Shown in pieces: positions 36,067 through 48,620 of a DNA stretch of 64,000 nt (position 1 is the stretch's first letter; each line of letters starts with the position of its first letter). The notes under the pieces are model-generated. The model made no database searches, was not told the origin of the DNA, and saw nothing but the letters and a program-made list of their open reading frames with translations. The translations under genes and the position numbers were made by a program. Source of the DNA: Sequoia sempervirens (lineage: Eukaryota > Streptophyta > Pinopsida > Cupressales > Cupressaceae); assembly GCA_007258455.2 (NCBI GenBank), contig VDFB02018415.1:62001-126000 (forward strand), written 5' to 3'.

Positions 36067-36290
36067 CCTTGGATAGAGCCTTGTTGACAGCCAAGCATCC
36101 ATAGCCCCACCAAGTTTATCTATATAATTCCCCCAAATATAGCTCTAATTTTAAGCCAATTTTAGATAGAGCCTTGCTAGCTAGTCACGTGTCATAGTCC
36201 CACCAAGTTTATCTCTATAATTCCCCTAAATATAGCTCTACTTTCAATCTAACCTTGGACAGAGCCTTGCTATCCAGGAATCCATAGCCT
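36067..36290. repeat. Tandem repeat, 93-bp period, about 2.4 copies
   Basis: GA(T/C)AGAGCCTTG recurs at 36072, 36165 and 36258, exactly 93 bases apart. Units share CCACCAAGTTTATCT and TATAATTCCCC and AATATAGCTCTA. Confidence 0.9.
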
Positions 36291-36837
36291 TGGTAGAGAT
36301 ATTTGGGTGGCCTAAATAGTTTAATTCTCTCTTCTTCTTTTATAAATATTCAATATTTCAATTTTATTTACTCTTTTCTTTTGGTATAGCTTTAGAGTCC
36401 TTTTTCAACTTGCTAGTTGAAGCCTGATATTAGGTTGGGAATTAGAGAAATAGTAAAGGAGACATTTATATTTTTTGCTCAATTCAAACATCCACTATCC
36501 CCAAACCAACTCTAAGTATTTCTTTCAGTGTTCAGATATATATGACTCCTCTAAACTTTTCAAGTTTTTCTAGTCAAATGTACTTTCATGGGGCATCCTT
36601 AACAAGATGTAATCATGAAAATTAAAAAAATATATAAAAATTTGAAATCATTTCAATAATTCAAGAATTTCTTGATGTTTTCTAACATTACAATTTTCCC
36701 TATTCACCATAACCAAATGGAGAACCCTAAAACACACCAAAAGGAAGCAACATAAAACAAAAGAAAACAACTATACATAATTTGTAAAAAAGCATTTATT
36801 TACATATATATACATAAGAAGACAAAAAAATTCAAGG
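36291..36837. other. 3' untranslated flank of the G1 Gypsy element
   Basis: Lies just beyond the integrase stop codon on the minus strand. The polypurine tract and 3' LTR of G1 were not located with confidence. The 93-bp array may belong to that LTR. Confidence 0.35.
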
Positions 36838-37990
36838 CTAGAAATAGTGCTTAAGGAACTGACCATTAACTAGTAAAGGAACATCCTCAGTAGTCATAAT
36901 TTTTAGACGATAGGTTTTGTCTCCTAATATTTCTACAATTCAATATCAACTTGTCTAAAGTTTGTCAAATTTACCACGATCACCTTTTAGTTCATGAGCT
37001 TTATCCCAACATAATACTAAATCATATATAATAAAGTGTTTTACATTATCTCTCTTATTAAACCACCAGTTTACTACTGATTAATGCTTGGAAAAGTGAT
37101 CAATGGCTCTTATTAGTTTCTCTTCTAGGTGTATAAGTTGTAATAGTCTAGCTTTCATTTTATCTTCTAGAGCTATGTATTTTTGGTCAAATTTTCAAAT
37201 AGGAATCTTTACATTTACAAGTATAATAGGGTTGATCCCATCCACTAAGTGATAAGGGGAATTTCCTAATGCCAATTTTAGTTTACTCCTATCTACCCAT
37301 AGCACAAATTTCAATGTAGAATGCAATTCCTTAGGATTCTTTTCAAACAAGTTCTTAATTATATCTAAAAAATTCTTATTGGTTGATTTATCTAACCCAT
37401 TTTATTGTGGATTATAGTTTTAAGAAAACTTTAAAATGATACCATATTCAAAATCCCAATTGGAAAACTTTAGAGAAGAAAATACAAGGCCATTATCACA
37501 TGCGAGTGAATATGGTATTCCAAATCAAGTAATATTGTTCTCTTCTATAAATTTGATCACCATTTCTATTATGTACAAATTTCTACAAGTTACCTCTATT
37601 CATTTGGTGTATATATACTTTTTTCCTATAGAAGAAGGCGTATTAATCATCCCGATGAAGTCTAGTCCCTATTATGCAAAACACTGCATCTCCATAACTA
37701 GTTGTAGAGGTTGGAAAACATATCTTCCTTTATCAACAGTCATTTGGAAAGCATAACAATGTTTGACATGATCAAATGTATCTATAAATATTGGTGGACA
37801 ATAGTAGAGATCTCATAGAATTGCATGAGCAATTGCCAAAGGGAATCCATGTGTTGTTCCAAACTTTTCATGGAGCTCTTACAATACCTTTTCTGCTTCT
37901 TGATTATTTAAGCATCTCAATTAAATGTTTTCATGATTTCTTTTGAATAGGATACCTCCTTTGATCATATAATTCGAAGCCTTTAATTTT
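36838..37990 (-). pseudogene. G1 integrase
   Basis: Zinc-binding H2C2-type region at about 37960-37760 (RCLNNQEAEKVL, then DHVKHC). Catalytic core at about 37700-37330 with GLDFIGMINTPSSIGKKYI (first acidic residue) and FGIPYSLACDNGLVFSSLKF (second). The C-terminus reads DVPLLVNGQFLKHYF before the TAG at 36838-36840. Stops and frameshifts interrupt it. In the live family the enzyme inserts the cDNA into chromosomes. Here it is dead. Confidence 0.85.
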
Positions 37991-38149
37991 AAATTCATTC
38001 TTTATTTTCTCTGCATATCTATTGGACATATATTGGAGACTAGGTAATGTACTTTGTTTAAGTACCAGTCATCTTGGGATATGGAATCAACCATATATTG
38101 TTGGCTTGCAAGTTCTGGATCTATTTTAGCAATAGTTTGGACCAAACCC

Positions 38150-38612
38150 TATCCATGAACTAACTTCATACATGTGATCTCAATGTAAAATTCTTATAAT
38201 ATAGTAACCCATTTAGCTCTTCTTTCTCCCAATTTGTATATTGCATCAACAACATCTTCATAACAACATCTAGAACAATGGTGGTTACTTGGTTATGTAA
38301 AATATAATTTCTAAACTTTCTTACTACTTTGACTAATGCAAAAAAATATTTCTCCATGACCATATATCTCAATTTTGTGTCCTTATAAAGACAACTTGTG
38401 AGCAATTGGACTTTCTTTTTTCTATCACTTCTTTGGGTCAACACCACTACATGTGTGTGAGCTCAAACAAATGAATAGATGTAAAATAGTTTGGTATGAT
38501 TTGGAAATGTTAGAATTGAAACATTTGCAATTATTTTATTTATAAATTCTCAAATGTTGTATTTTCTTTTGCAATCCACTCTATCTTCAACATGGCATTC
38601 AATGGTTGGACT
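38150..38612 (-). pseudogene. G1 reverse transcriptase thumb and RNase H
   Basis: Reads LTFPNHTKLFYIYSFV, VVVLTQRSD, then LRYMVMEKYFFALVKVVRKF, the usual Gypsy RNase H sequence order (I/V-L-x-Q and L-R-Y-x-x-x-E-K). It continues the thumb that breaks off at 45579, on the other side of the Copia element. Confidence 0.8.
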
Positions 38613-39843
38613 TGTTGGATGTTGTGGATGTGTTGCTGATTTTTGGTTGTCATTGATGTCAACACTATTAGCATTTGGTGTACTAGAGGTTGTATATGTC
38701 GAGGATATTGAGAAAACTGTAAAAGAAAGTGTTACAGGTTCCCTATGGAATTGTGCAGGTATTGAAGGTGTCTTGTTCTTTACGTTGAAGTTCAGATGTT
38801 GTGGACTAAAGAGTTTTTTGATGAGTGTATCTAGATCATCTACCAGAAGTTTCAAAGGTCCACATATAGATTTGATCATGTTATGGTCTAACAATGTTTA
38901 TGTGGTCTCTGTCAATGTTCCTGAATGAAGTTTATGTATTTTGGAAATCTCAGTTCTTGCAGATGTTTCTCTATTATTTCTTGTTGTTCTTGGATGTTTC
39001 TAGATCATGCTCTATCTTTGTGGTATGTCCACATTGATCGGTGTGCTCATGGTCGGAAATTTTTCCTGCATATGTTCATTTTTCTTGTTCTTGGCTGACA
39101 TGTTGATGGTAGCATGTTGTGGATCATCAAGGTGAAATTAATTGAAGTCTTTTTGTGTTGGAGTTTTAAATTTGGGTCTCCACTATGTTGTGGCCGGCCT
39201 TGGTGGATTCACATTAAAATTTTATTTGTAAATTTGGGCTAACATTGCAAATATGTTTTATTTTCCTAGCCGACTAAGTTATTGATGAAATCTCATGTAG
39301 CAGACATATAAGAGCAATTGTTTCATCGATGTTGTGTGTTGGAAAAGTGTTGAGTGTACACTTATGTGTGTATGTGTGAATATCATTCGATTACAGAGCA
39401 GAGTGTGAAGAAGGTCGAGTGAAGTTTGAAGTAGTTTGTGAAGGATTGTTTTGTGCTTAATTGAAACTATAATTAGGCTTGTGGAGAAGCTATTCTTTCA
39501 GTTCATACCCTCTGGATTTTAATCCTATTCTGTATTGTTAGGCAGTAATCCCCTTTTGTATTTGAGAATTGAGCTCTAGGTAGTGTGCTTGAATGCATGT
39601 GCATTCCCCTTATTATTTCTCATTATACTTTTAACAAGGTATAATCTTGTGGACTAACATCCACCGTGGTTTTTCCCCTAATAGGGTTTCCATGTAAAAA
39701 ATCTTGGTGTTCTTTGTCTCTATGATGTGTTACTTGCTTATTCATCAAATCTGAGATTAATTTAAGTAAAGTTTGAAAATTTTATTATTCTATGACAACT
39801 GATTCACCCCCCCTCTTAGTTGTCTATCCTTATTTTTCCAACA
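38613..39843 (+). repeat. Copia 5' LTR
   Basis: Starts TGTTGGATGTTG, ends TTTTTCCAACA. A TATA box (ATATAAGAG) is at 39306. Contains a 36-base segment (about 39542-39578) missing from the 3' LTR. Confidence 0.95.
39306..39314 (+). promoter_or_regulatory. Copia LTR TATA box
   Basis: ATATAAGAG, preserved at the same LTR position in the 3' copy (45061-45069). Confidence 0.6.
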
Positions 39844-39845
39844 AT

Positions 39846-39857
39846 TGGTATCAGAGC
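39846..39857 (+). other. Copia primer-binding site (initiator tRNA-Met)
   Basis: TGGTATCAGAGC, two bases after the LTR end; exact plant consensus. Confidence 0.95.
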
Positions 39858-39898
39858 AGGTTCCTCTGAAGAAGTCTAAAAGCTTGAGGTGATCTGAG

Positions 39899-42800
39899 AT
39901 GGCAACATTCAAGAAGGACAATCCAAGATTCAATGGAACAAACTACTCACTATGGAAAGTCAGGATGTGATGTCACCTAAGGTGTATTGGTGAAGCCTAC
40001 TGGAAGATTACAAAAGATCCATATGTTATTCCTCAAAATGGTCCCTCCACTACTGATGAGATCAAAGATGCTAAAAATAATATCAAAGCTATAGAAGCTT
40101 TGGTGAGTGCTCTAACAGATTCAGAGATGGCTAATGTGGTAGGATTGTAGACAGCTCATGAAATTTGGACGAAGTTGGAAACTTTATATGAAGGATATGC
40201 ACAGGTGAAGATGGCTAAGCTACATAATCTAAAAGGCAAGTATGAAAATTTGAAGATGAGTGAAGATGAAAATATCACCTCTTTTATGCAAAGAGTAAAT
40301 GAAATAGTGATGGGTATTACATGTGTCGGTGGTTCTCTGGATGAGGATGAAATTGTGGCTAAGATACTTAGATCCTTGCCTCTCCTACAAAGTGAAGGCT
40401 CATGCTATTGAAGAGCTCAAATCAGTAACAAAGATGTCAAGAGACACGTTGGTTGGTAAGCTTGCTACTTTTGAATTAAGTGAATTTGGTGAGTCTATTC
40501 TGAAGAATGAATTTGCATTCAAGGCTACTAAATCCGGAAGTAACAAGCAAAGATTTAGTTTGGGAGAGTGTTCCTGAAAGATATCCAAGTATGATGAAGA
40601 ACTAAAGCAGCTTGAAGACAAAGAAAGAGAGGTAGAAGAATTGGAAGCATTGATTGTAAAGAAAGAAGGCAAGGGGAAAGGTAAGTATGAAGGAGTGTTA
40701 CCTATTAAATGTTTTTCATGCAATAAAATAGGTCATTTTGCATCAAGATGTATTGAAAGGATCTCTATAACTAAGCCTAAAAAGTCTAGATTCCAAAAGA
40801 AATGATACTTTGTTGAAGGAGTGACTGATGATGAGTCTGATAAAGATAATAGAAATGAAGATGAATGGGTTTTCATTGCTACTGTTGAAAATAGTCTTGT
40901 GTCTACTGAAGATGAGAAAGCTCTTGCAGCCCGAGTTGAAGAAAAGGATGAGTGGGTTATTGACAATGGATTCTCACATCATATGACTGGTGATAAAAAC
41001 AAATTTGTAAGTCTAGAAAAAATATGATGGTGGTGTTGTAAGATTTGGAGACAACAATGTTGGTGTGATTCATGGCAAAGGTTCAATTTGTCTTGGAGGT
41101 AACAATAACACTAATGATTTTCTTTATGTTGAAGGCTTGAAGCACAATCTTTTGAGTGTTGGAAAAATGGTGGGCAAAGGCTATGATCTACAATTCAAAA
41201 ATGGAATATGCAAGATACATGGAAGTTCTGGCAATATGATTGCTACTTGTAAACAGACAAAAGGTAATATTTTTTACCTAAATACTACTAGTGGGAGTTG
41301 TTTAATTGCTCAAGTAGATGAAAGTTGGTTGGGGCATAGAAGGTTATGTCATGTAAATTTTGATAGCATTGTCAAGGTAAGTTCCACTCAAGCAATAAGA
41401 GATCTACCTAAGTTAGTGAAGCTTGCTAACACAATTTGTAAGGAATGTCAGATGGGTAAATAGACTAGAGTCTCCTTTTGGAGCAAACAACTTCATTCAA
41501 ATGATTTGCTAGAGCTGCTACATACTGACCTCTGTAGTCCCTCCAGAATCAGAAGTATTCATGGAGAAAGGTACTTTATGTTGATTATTGATGATTATTC
41601 TAGAATGATATTAGTTTCCTTTTTAAGAGAAAAATGTGAAGCACTAGAAAAGCTCAAAAGTTTCAAGGCTATGGAAGAGAATGAGAAAGGTCTGAAAATC
41701 AAGTGTTTGAAATCTGATAGAGGTGGTGAGTTCACCTCCGGGGAGTTCAACTCTTTTTGTGAAGAACATGGAATTAGAAGATAGTTATCTGCTCCCTAAA
41801 CCCCTCAACAGAATGGAGTTAAAGAAAGAAAGAATAGAACAATTTTGGATGCTGCTAGAACAATGATGTTAGAAGGAAATGTGCCCCAGAGCTACTAGAG
41901 TGAATTTTTAAGCACTGTTGTGTATACCTTAAACTGGGTAAATGTTAATGGCAATTCTGGTAAGACCCCTTTTGAGCTATGGTTTAGTTACAATCCTATT
42001 GTTAAGTATTTCAAGATCTTTGGAAGCAAATGTTATATCAAGAGAGATGATGATATAGGCAAGTTTGATGCATGAAATGATGAAGGAATATTTTTAGGTT
42101 ATTCTACTAAGAGCAAGGCCTAATAATGATATAACAAGAGACTGAGAAAGATGGTTGCGAGTGCAAATGTCAAAGTTGATGAGGATTCTATCAAATCATC
42201 AAGATATTGTGGATATGATTCTAATGAAGACAATACAAACAAAGGGAAGAATGTTCAGACACATAAGCAACTTCAAATTGTGCCATATATTCTAGTTGTT
42301 CTGGTAAAGCAACCTCAATTTGTTCTGATACAAGTCAAGGTAGTCAGGAAGTAGAGACAAGTGCAAGTACTGAAGGAAGATCAGAAGAATCAAAAGTTCA
42401 AGAAAATTCCAAAAATCCAAGGTATGTAAAGCTAAACCATTCTGAAAGCCAAATTATAGGAGATAAGAATAAAGGAGTGCAAACTAGAAGGAAGATTGCA
42501 AAAGAATACTGCCTGATTTCCAAGATTGAACCTAAAAATGTCACTGAAGCCTATCAAGATGAACACTGGATGGAAGCTATGAAGGAAGAGTTAACAAAAA
42601 TTGAAAAGAATGACACATGGATACTAGTTCCCGGACCTAAAGACAAAAATGTGATTGGTACTAAATGGGTGTTTTAGAACAAGCTAAATGAACAAGGTGA
42701 AGTGGTCTGAAACAAAGAAAGACTGGTATGTAAAGGGTATTCTCAGATGGAAGGTATTCATTTTGAAGAAACTTTTGCCCCTATTGCTAGAATCAAAGTT

Positions 42801-44059
42801 GTTAGATTATTTCTTGCTTATGTTGCATACAAGGACTACAAAGTCTATCAAATGAATGTGAAGTCAGCATTTATGAATGGAGAACTAGAAGAAGAAGTAT
42901 ATATTGAACAACTAGATGGATTTCAACTAACTGACAAGGAAGATATGGTCTGTCACTTGAAGAAAGCTCTATTGGACTCAAGCAATCCCCTAGAGCCTGG
43001 TATGCTAGATTGGACAAATACTTATTGAAGCTTGGATTCACTAAAGCTACTGTTGATAGCAACTTATATTTCAAATTGGATTATGATAAAGAATTAATTA
43101 TAGAAGTCTTTATTGATGATACCATTTTTAGAGGAGATGATGGTTTGTGCATGAAGTTTGCTAATGAGATGAAGGATGAATTTGAGATGAGTATGATTGG
43201 AGAGATGAAGTTCTTTCTAGGATTACAAGTGACCTAGTTAGACAAGGGGATATTCATATCTCAATCCAAATATGTGAGAGAGCTATTGAAGAAATTTGAG
43301 ATGGAAGATTCAAAGCCTGTAGGTACTCCCATGGTGACCGGATGCAAGCTAACACAAAATGATGATTATCCTATAGCAAATCAAACTAGATACATGTCAA
43401 TGAGCAGTGGATTACTTTATTTAACTCAGACTAGACCAAATATTATGAATGTTGTATGTATTTCTAGATTTCAGGCTAATCCAAAAGAATCACATGTAAC
43501 TATTGTTAAGAGGATCTTTAGATATCTAAAAGGAACAATTGACTTTGGACTTTGGTATCCAAAGGATGATGATCTCACTCTGAGTGCATATACTGGTGTG
43601 GATTGGGCTAGTGATGTAGATGACAGAAAAAGTACTAGTGGTAGTGCTTTCTTCCTAGGGAAGAAGTTGGTGTCCTGGTTGAGAAAAAAGTAGAATTCCA
43701 TTTCTCTATTTACTGCTGAAGCAAAATATATTGTTGTTGCAAACAATTGTACTCAAGTAATATGGATGAAACAAATGTTGAAGGATATCAGGGTGATATA
43801 TGAAGAGACTATTGCCATATACTGTGACAATTCAAGTGCAATAAATATTTCAAAGAATCTAATACTACACTCTAAGACTAAGCATATATCAATCAAGTAT
43901 CATTTTTTGAGAGAGAAAGTGAATGAGAAAGAAATCAGATTGGAGTATGTGCCTACCAAAGAACAGATTGCAAACATCTTTAATAAACCATTTCCGAAGG
44001 ATAGTTTTGAGTATCTCAGAGGAATGCTAGGGTTAGTTACCCATCCTGATGAGAACTAA
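39899..44059 (+). pseudogene. Copia gag-pol polyprotein relic
   Basis: Starts at ATG 39899 (MATFKKDNPRFNGTNYSLWK, a typical Copia gag start). Then follow a gag body; a zinc knuckle CFSCNKIGHFASRC (40720-40755); the protease site WVIDNGFSHHMTG (40954-40992), where the usual DSG is changed to DNG; a gag-pre-integrase segment with SWLGHRRLCHVNF; the integrase core with LHTDLCSPSR, FMLIIDDYSRM and SDRGGEF (41520-41740); reverse transcriptase from 42535 with WVF at its start, [20 protein letters not shown] and the polymerase motif FIDDTIF (43105-43130); and RNase H with DWASDVDDRKSTSG, ending at the stop after HPDEN (44057-44059). More than ten stops and at least three frameshifts are seen. The domain order and motifs leave no doubt about the family. 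Confidence 0.95.
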
Positions 44060-44352
44060 GAAGATACATTTACTTGCATCAATCTATGAGCTACATTGAT
44101 ATATTCTAATCCAGATTGATGTTTCTATGGCCACTACTCAGGGGGAGTAGTCAGATGTGCAGATATGTGGTTCATAGTGTGTATATGGAAAGGTCATTGT
44201 TACCTTTTCCATTGATGTCAAAGGGGGAGAAGTGCAATGTGAAAAATCCCTTTAAGAATCGAAGAGAAGTTGAGGAGAAGAGTAAGAACCAAAGGGAAAG
44301 CAAGTGTGTTGGGTTGATGGTATTTTTCACATCATGTGTTGCCATCAATGCC

Positions 44353-44363
44353 AAAGGGGGAGA
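44353..44363 (+). other. Copia polypurine tract
   Basis: AAAGGGGGAGA immediately before the 3' LTR. Two similar tracts lie upstream (about 44136 and 44219). Confidence 0.85.
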
Positions 44364-44364
44364 T

Positions 44365-45578
44365 TTTTGGAAGTTGTGGATGTGTTATTGATATGTGGTT
44401 GTCGTTGATGTCAACACTATTAGCATTTGGTGTACTAGAGGTTGTATATGTCGAGGATATTGAGAAAATTGTAAAAGAAAGTGTTCTAAGTTCCCTGTGG
44501 AACTGTCCAGGTCTTGAAGGCGTCTTGTTCTTTACGTTGAATTTCAGGTACTATGGACTAAAGGGTTTTCTGATGACTATATCTAGATCATCTAACAGAA
44601 GTTTTAGAGGTCTGCATATAGATTTGATCATGTTGTCATCTGACAGTGTTTTTTGTGGTCTTTGTCGGTGTTCTTGAATGAAGTTTATGTAATTCTGGAA
44701 ATATTTGTTGCTGCAGATGTTTCTCTATTGTTTCTTGGTGTTCTTAGATGTTTCTATATCATTCTCTATCTTTGTGGTACGTCCACATTCATCGGTGTGC
44801 TCGTGGCCAAAAAAAATTCCTGCGTATGTTTGTTTTTCTTGTTCTTGGCCGACATGTTGATGGTAGCATGTTGTGGATCATCGAGGTGAAATTAATTGAA
44901 GTATTTTTTGTGTTGGAGTTTTAAATTTGGGTCTCCATTATGTTGTGGCCGACCTTGGTGGATTCGCATTAAAATTTTATTTGTAAATTTGGGCCGACAT
45001 TGCAAATATTTTTTATTTTCCTGGCCGACTAAGTTATTGATGAAATCTCATGCAGCAGATATATAAGAGTGATTGTTTCATTGGTGTTGTGTGTTGGAAA
45101 AGTGTTGTGTGTGCTCTTATGTGTTTATGTGCAAATATCATTCAATTATAGAGCAGAGTGTGAAGAAGGTTGAGCAAAGTGTGAAGTAGTTTGTGAAGGA
45201 GTTTTCTATGCTTAATTGGAACTGTAATCAAGCTTGTGGAGAAGCTATTCTTTCAATTCATACCCTTTGGATTTTAATCCTATTTTGTATTGTTGGGAAG
45301 TGTGCTTGAATGCATGTGCATTCCCATTATTATTTCTCATTGTACTTTTAACAGGTTATAATCTTGTGGACTAACATCCACCGTGGTTTTTCCCCTAACA
45401 GGGTTTCCATGTAAAAAATCTTGGTGTTCTTTGTCTCTCTAATGTGTTAATTGCTTATCCATGGTTAATTGCTTATTCATCAGATCTGAGATTAAGTTAA
45501 GTAAATTTTGAAAAGTTTATTATTCTGTGACAACTGATTCACCCCCCCTCTCAATTGTCTGTCCTTATTTTGCCAACA
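44365..45578 (+). repeat. Copia 3' LTR
   Basis: Starts TTTTGGAAGTTG (the first G of TGTTGG lost) and ends TTTGCCAACA. Aligns throughout with the 5' LTR apart from a 36-base gap and a short insertion near 45460. Confidence 0.95.
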
Positions 45579-46500
45579 AGACTATCTCTATGAACCTAAT
45601 GATGAATTTCTTAACAAAGGTAATCTTACCAAAATAAGACTTCAATTATTTCTTACTCACAGGTAGTTGGAGCTTCAATAGTGCACTTACCCTATTTTGA
45701 TAAATAGATGTCATTATTTTATATAACATGATCTAATAATTTTCCTTCCATAACCCCAAATATGAATTTTTTAGGGTTCAAAGATATCCCATATTTCTCA
45801 CACCTTTGTAATACCTTTCTTAGATCATTAACATGAGCTTTCCTATTCTTTGAATAAATTGTAAGGTCGTCCATATATATATGATGATGCACTTTCTGAT
45901 CAAGTCTTTGAAAGCTAATTCCATTGCACATTGAAAATTTTCTCCAACATTGAGAAGACCAAATGGCATTCAATTGTATGCAAAGGTTCCCCACTTGGTG
46001 GTGAACACTGTTTTAATCTTTTCTTCTCTTTCAACCATAACCTATTCTTACTTATAAAATACATCAAGAAAATACATCATCTATGATCTATTGGCTATTT
46101 ACAACAACTCATATAATTACTACAATGGATAATTGTCTTTTTTTTATGCTTTATTGAGCTTGTGAAAATAAACACACAACCGTAGGTTACCATTATTCTT
46201 ACGTAATGGCACCAAGTTTTCCACCCAAGTTGAATGTCTTATTGGAAATATAAATCTTGTTTATAGAATCCTTTGAACCACTTTCTAGATCAACAATTCA
46301 ATGAGTGTGTTGACTGGTTGATTTTGCTTAAGCCGCTTGGCTCCTGACTTTAGAGGAATCGTGTGGGTGATTATAGAAGTATCATGTCTTTAAATATTCA
46401 TAGCTCCATGCTATGACATGATGATAATCCATTAGATATTTACCAATGTCTCTTCAATCTTCTTCATTGCATACTTTACCAAAAATTACGTTCTTCAAGT
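45579..46500 (-). pseudogene. G1 reverse transcriptase
   Basis: The minus strand reads the pre-RT segment AWSYEYLKT, then GNLCIQLNAIWSSQCW, then the polymerase site YMDDLTIYSKN with its two aspartates, then LQRCEKYGISLNPKKF and GVMEGKLLDHV, and finally the thumb FGKITFVKKF up to the Copia border. Stops interrupt it. The reading resumes at 38612. Confidence 0.9.
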
Positions 46501-46625
46501 CAATTTCTTCAGCTAAATTGTAAGGTTCATATGCTCCTCTATCAATTTTGGATAGGTCCATTTGATTTATTATCTAATATAAATCAAATAATATTTCCAA
46601 TCCTAACATTCCTCTTGGAATATTA

Positions 46626-47989
46626 TGTAGTGTAGAAAAATATACTCCTTTACATTTTCACTCTATGTTTGGGTCCCTTAATTAAATTGGACTTAATTAA
46701 GCTTCTAATGGCGTAAATTATGCATTCCTAAGCCTTATTTTTCCCATTTTCTGAAAGAGAAACCAAAATTAAACAAATTCTAGTATTATTTTAGTTTCCT
46801 TGGAGATTGTGTGATTTGGAGTTAGGTCCTCCTTAAGTCCTAGATCCCAATTTTCAATATGTTTTTGGCTTCATTTTAATGATTCAAATTCAAGTTTCAA
46901 ATGTCGGCTTATGGAATCTAATTTTGGGGAAATTAGATAAAAACCAATCAATACAAGGTTATTTTATCAATTTCAAATCTAAGAATACTAAAACTTCAAG
47001 AGATCAATCCTAAGAGAAAATATTATTATCAAGAGCATTGAAGAGTAGATTTGGCAAACATCTACAACAATAATCAAGATCATATCATCATGTCAAAGTT
47101 ATGTGTGTTCATGTTATGTTTTGGAGCTAACATTGTGATGTAGATTTCAAGCATTCAAGCAAGCATTCAAGAATCAAATCAAGCTATCATTCAAGCCAAT
47201 TTAAGCAATATATAATCCTTAGAGAGATGTGTTGGACTTCAATCATCTAAAGGCAGCCATTAAGGGTTTGATGAGTTGTGACATAGACTTTTTCATTCAT
47301 CAATCCTTGTCATTTATCATTATCTTTCAATATCAAGGTTTAATTAACAAAATAGGGTTTGACCAAGGTAAACCCTTATTCACCCAAAACAAAAAAAATC
47401 TCCCTCTCTTTATGTGTGCATATTTGTAGGTGAAGAAGGATTGAAGATTGATCAAAAGTGCAATTTTGTAAAGTTGTCAAAGTTTTCAAGCCACAGAAAC
47501 TCATTTGCAAATTTTATTTCTGACATTCTGACAATGGAATATGGAGGAATCAAAAGTGTAAATCTAGGATCAAAGGACTATGAAATCAGATTTTGGAACC
47601 TTGCTCAAAGACCCATTCGCTCTAGCGCGAATCTATCCCAATAGGACACTTTGCAACCCCTTTTGGTGACTAGTACACATCATCTCTTAGATCTTATTGT
47701 AGCATGTTGTTTTTTTTTGTGCTATGCTTTAAATCTACTTCAAGTTTCATATTGCATAATTGAGTTCATTTGGTATTTTATTTTTATCTCCCCAAACTAC
47801 ATTTCAATCATATTTGTCATTTTTGGTCATAAGGGAAATCAATAGATCTCCTAATAGGGTTTACTCTCCGTTTGGTTGAAATTCAATCCTACCTTTGGGA
47901 GATCTCTTTTCCTAATGAAATTATAAGAAAAATAGGCACATCACCCTTCTTGGTTCCATTTTTTATTAACCCTATTCTTCTTTGTTTCA
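46626..47989 (+). mobile_element. Solo LTR, TGTAGTGTAG family, copy 2
   Basis: Starts TGTAGTGTAGAAAAATATAC, ends CTTTGTTTCA, 1364 bp, flanked by a perfect 5-bp duplication TATTA (46621-46625 and 47990-47994). The surrounding G1 sequence reads straight across it on the minus strand (...GLIVNLKS, then NNIPRGMLGL). No internal region remains, which is the signature of LTR-LTR recombination. Confidence 0.92.
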
Positions 47990-47999
47990 TATTATTACT

Positions 48000-48620
48000 T
48001 TTCAAGTTGACTATAAGACCCCCATCTAGCTCATTATCAAGCATGTCTTCTTCATCTATCACTTGTGCTTCAAATTATCTTAAATTAGTAATAAAATCAA
48101 GTATATGACAATCATCTTCAAACATTTGAAAATTAGTAACATTATTTGGAACAGATGGATTTAGAACTAATTCTAGTGAGAATATTTTTAGGCACGATAA
48201 GGCTAATGGTTCTAATGTGCTAGCTATAGTGGCTAAACCATCAATTTTATGGTTAAATATTTGTCGTATATTATGATGTTGAAGGCATCAAAATGTTCAA
48301 TTTTATCCCATACTCAATGTTTATAATTAGATAATTATTTAAATTGGTAGACATATTGCTTCCTAATATGTCTTATAACAAGATTTCAGTCTTCAAAGAC
48401 CCTTAACATTTTAAATTTCTTCTTTAATGCTAACAATAAGCCATGAATTAAAGCTTCATACTCTTCTATATTGTTATTACAATAAAACTATAATTTGTAA
48501 GTAGCTAAGTAGGACCTTCCTTGAAGACTTTTTAGTTCAACTCCTATTCCAATTCCTTATTTTGATTTAGAGCTATCATATTTGAGAGTCCATAACTAGC
48601 TCTTTACATCTTTAGGCTTT
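48000..48620 (-). pseudogene. G1 additional RNase H domain, located before the reverse transcriptase
   Basis: The minus strand reads LWTLKYDSSKSK, GIGIGVELKSLQGRSYLATY, NNNIEEYEALIHGLLLALK, then FNHKIDGLATIAST and ELVLNPSVPNN. The D...E...D layout and EYEALIHGL are those of the second, archaeal-like RNase H of plant Tat-type Gypsy elements. The domain sits between the protease region and the reverse transcriptase in the same reading direction. Several stops break it. Confidence 0.75.

Larger units (their letters stand above)
38613..45578 (+). mobile_element. Full-length Copia LTR retrotransposon inserted in G1
   Basis: Complete structure: 5' LTR 38613-39843, primer site TGGTATCAGAGC at 39846, gag-pol relic, polypurine tract 44353-44363, 3' LTR 44365-45578. 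The target duplication is GGACT (38608-38612) and AGACT (45579-45583), one mismatch. Both flanks continue the same G1 reverse transcriptase thumb on the opposite strand, fixing the insertion point. Domain order (protease, integrase, reverse transcriptase, RNase H) is that of Ty1/Copia. Many stops and frameshifts make it non-functional. Confidence 0.95.

Noticed and set aside
35672..36076. 134-codon plus-strand open frame
   Set aside because: Lysine-rich, low complexity, no motif, in element-derived sequence; not accepted as a gene.
36067..36290. Could regular 93-bp repeats be a CRISPR-like array?
   Set aside because: Units are contiguous without spacers, in a plant nuclear context.
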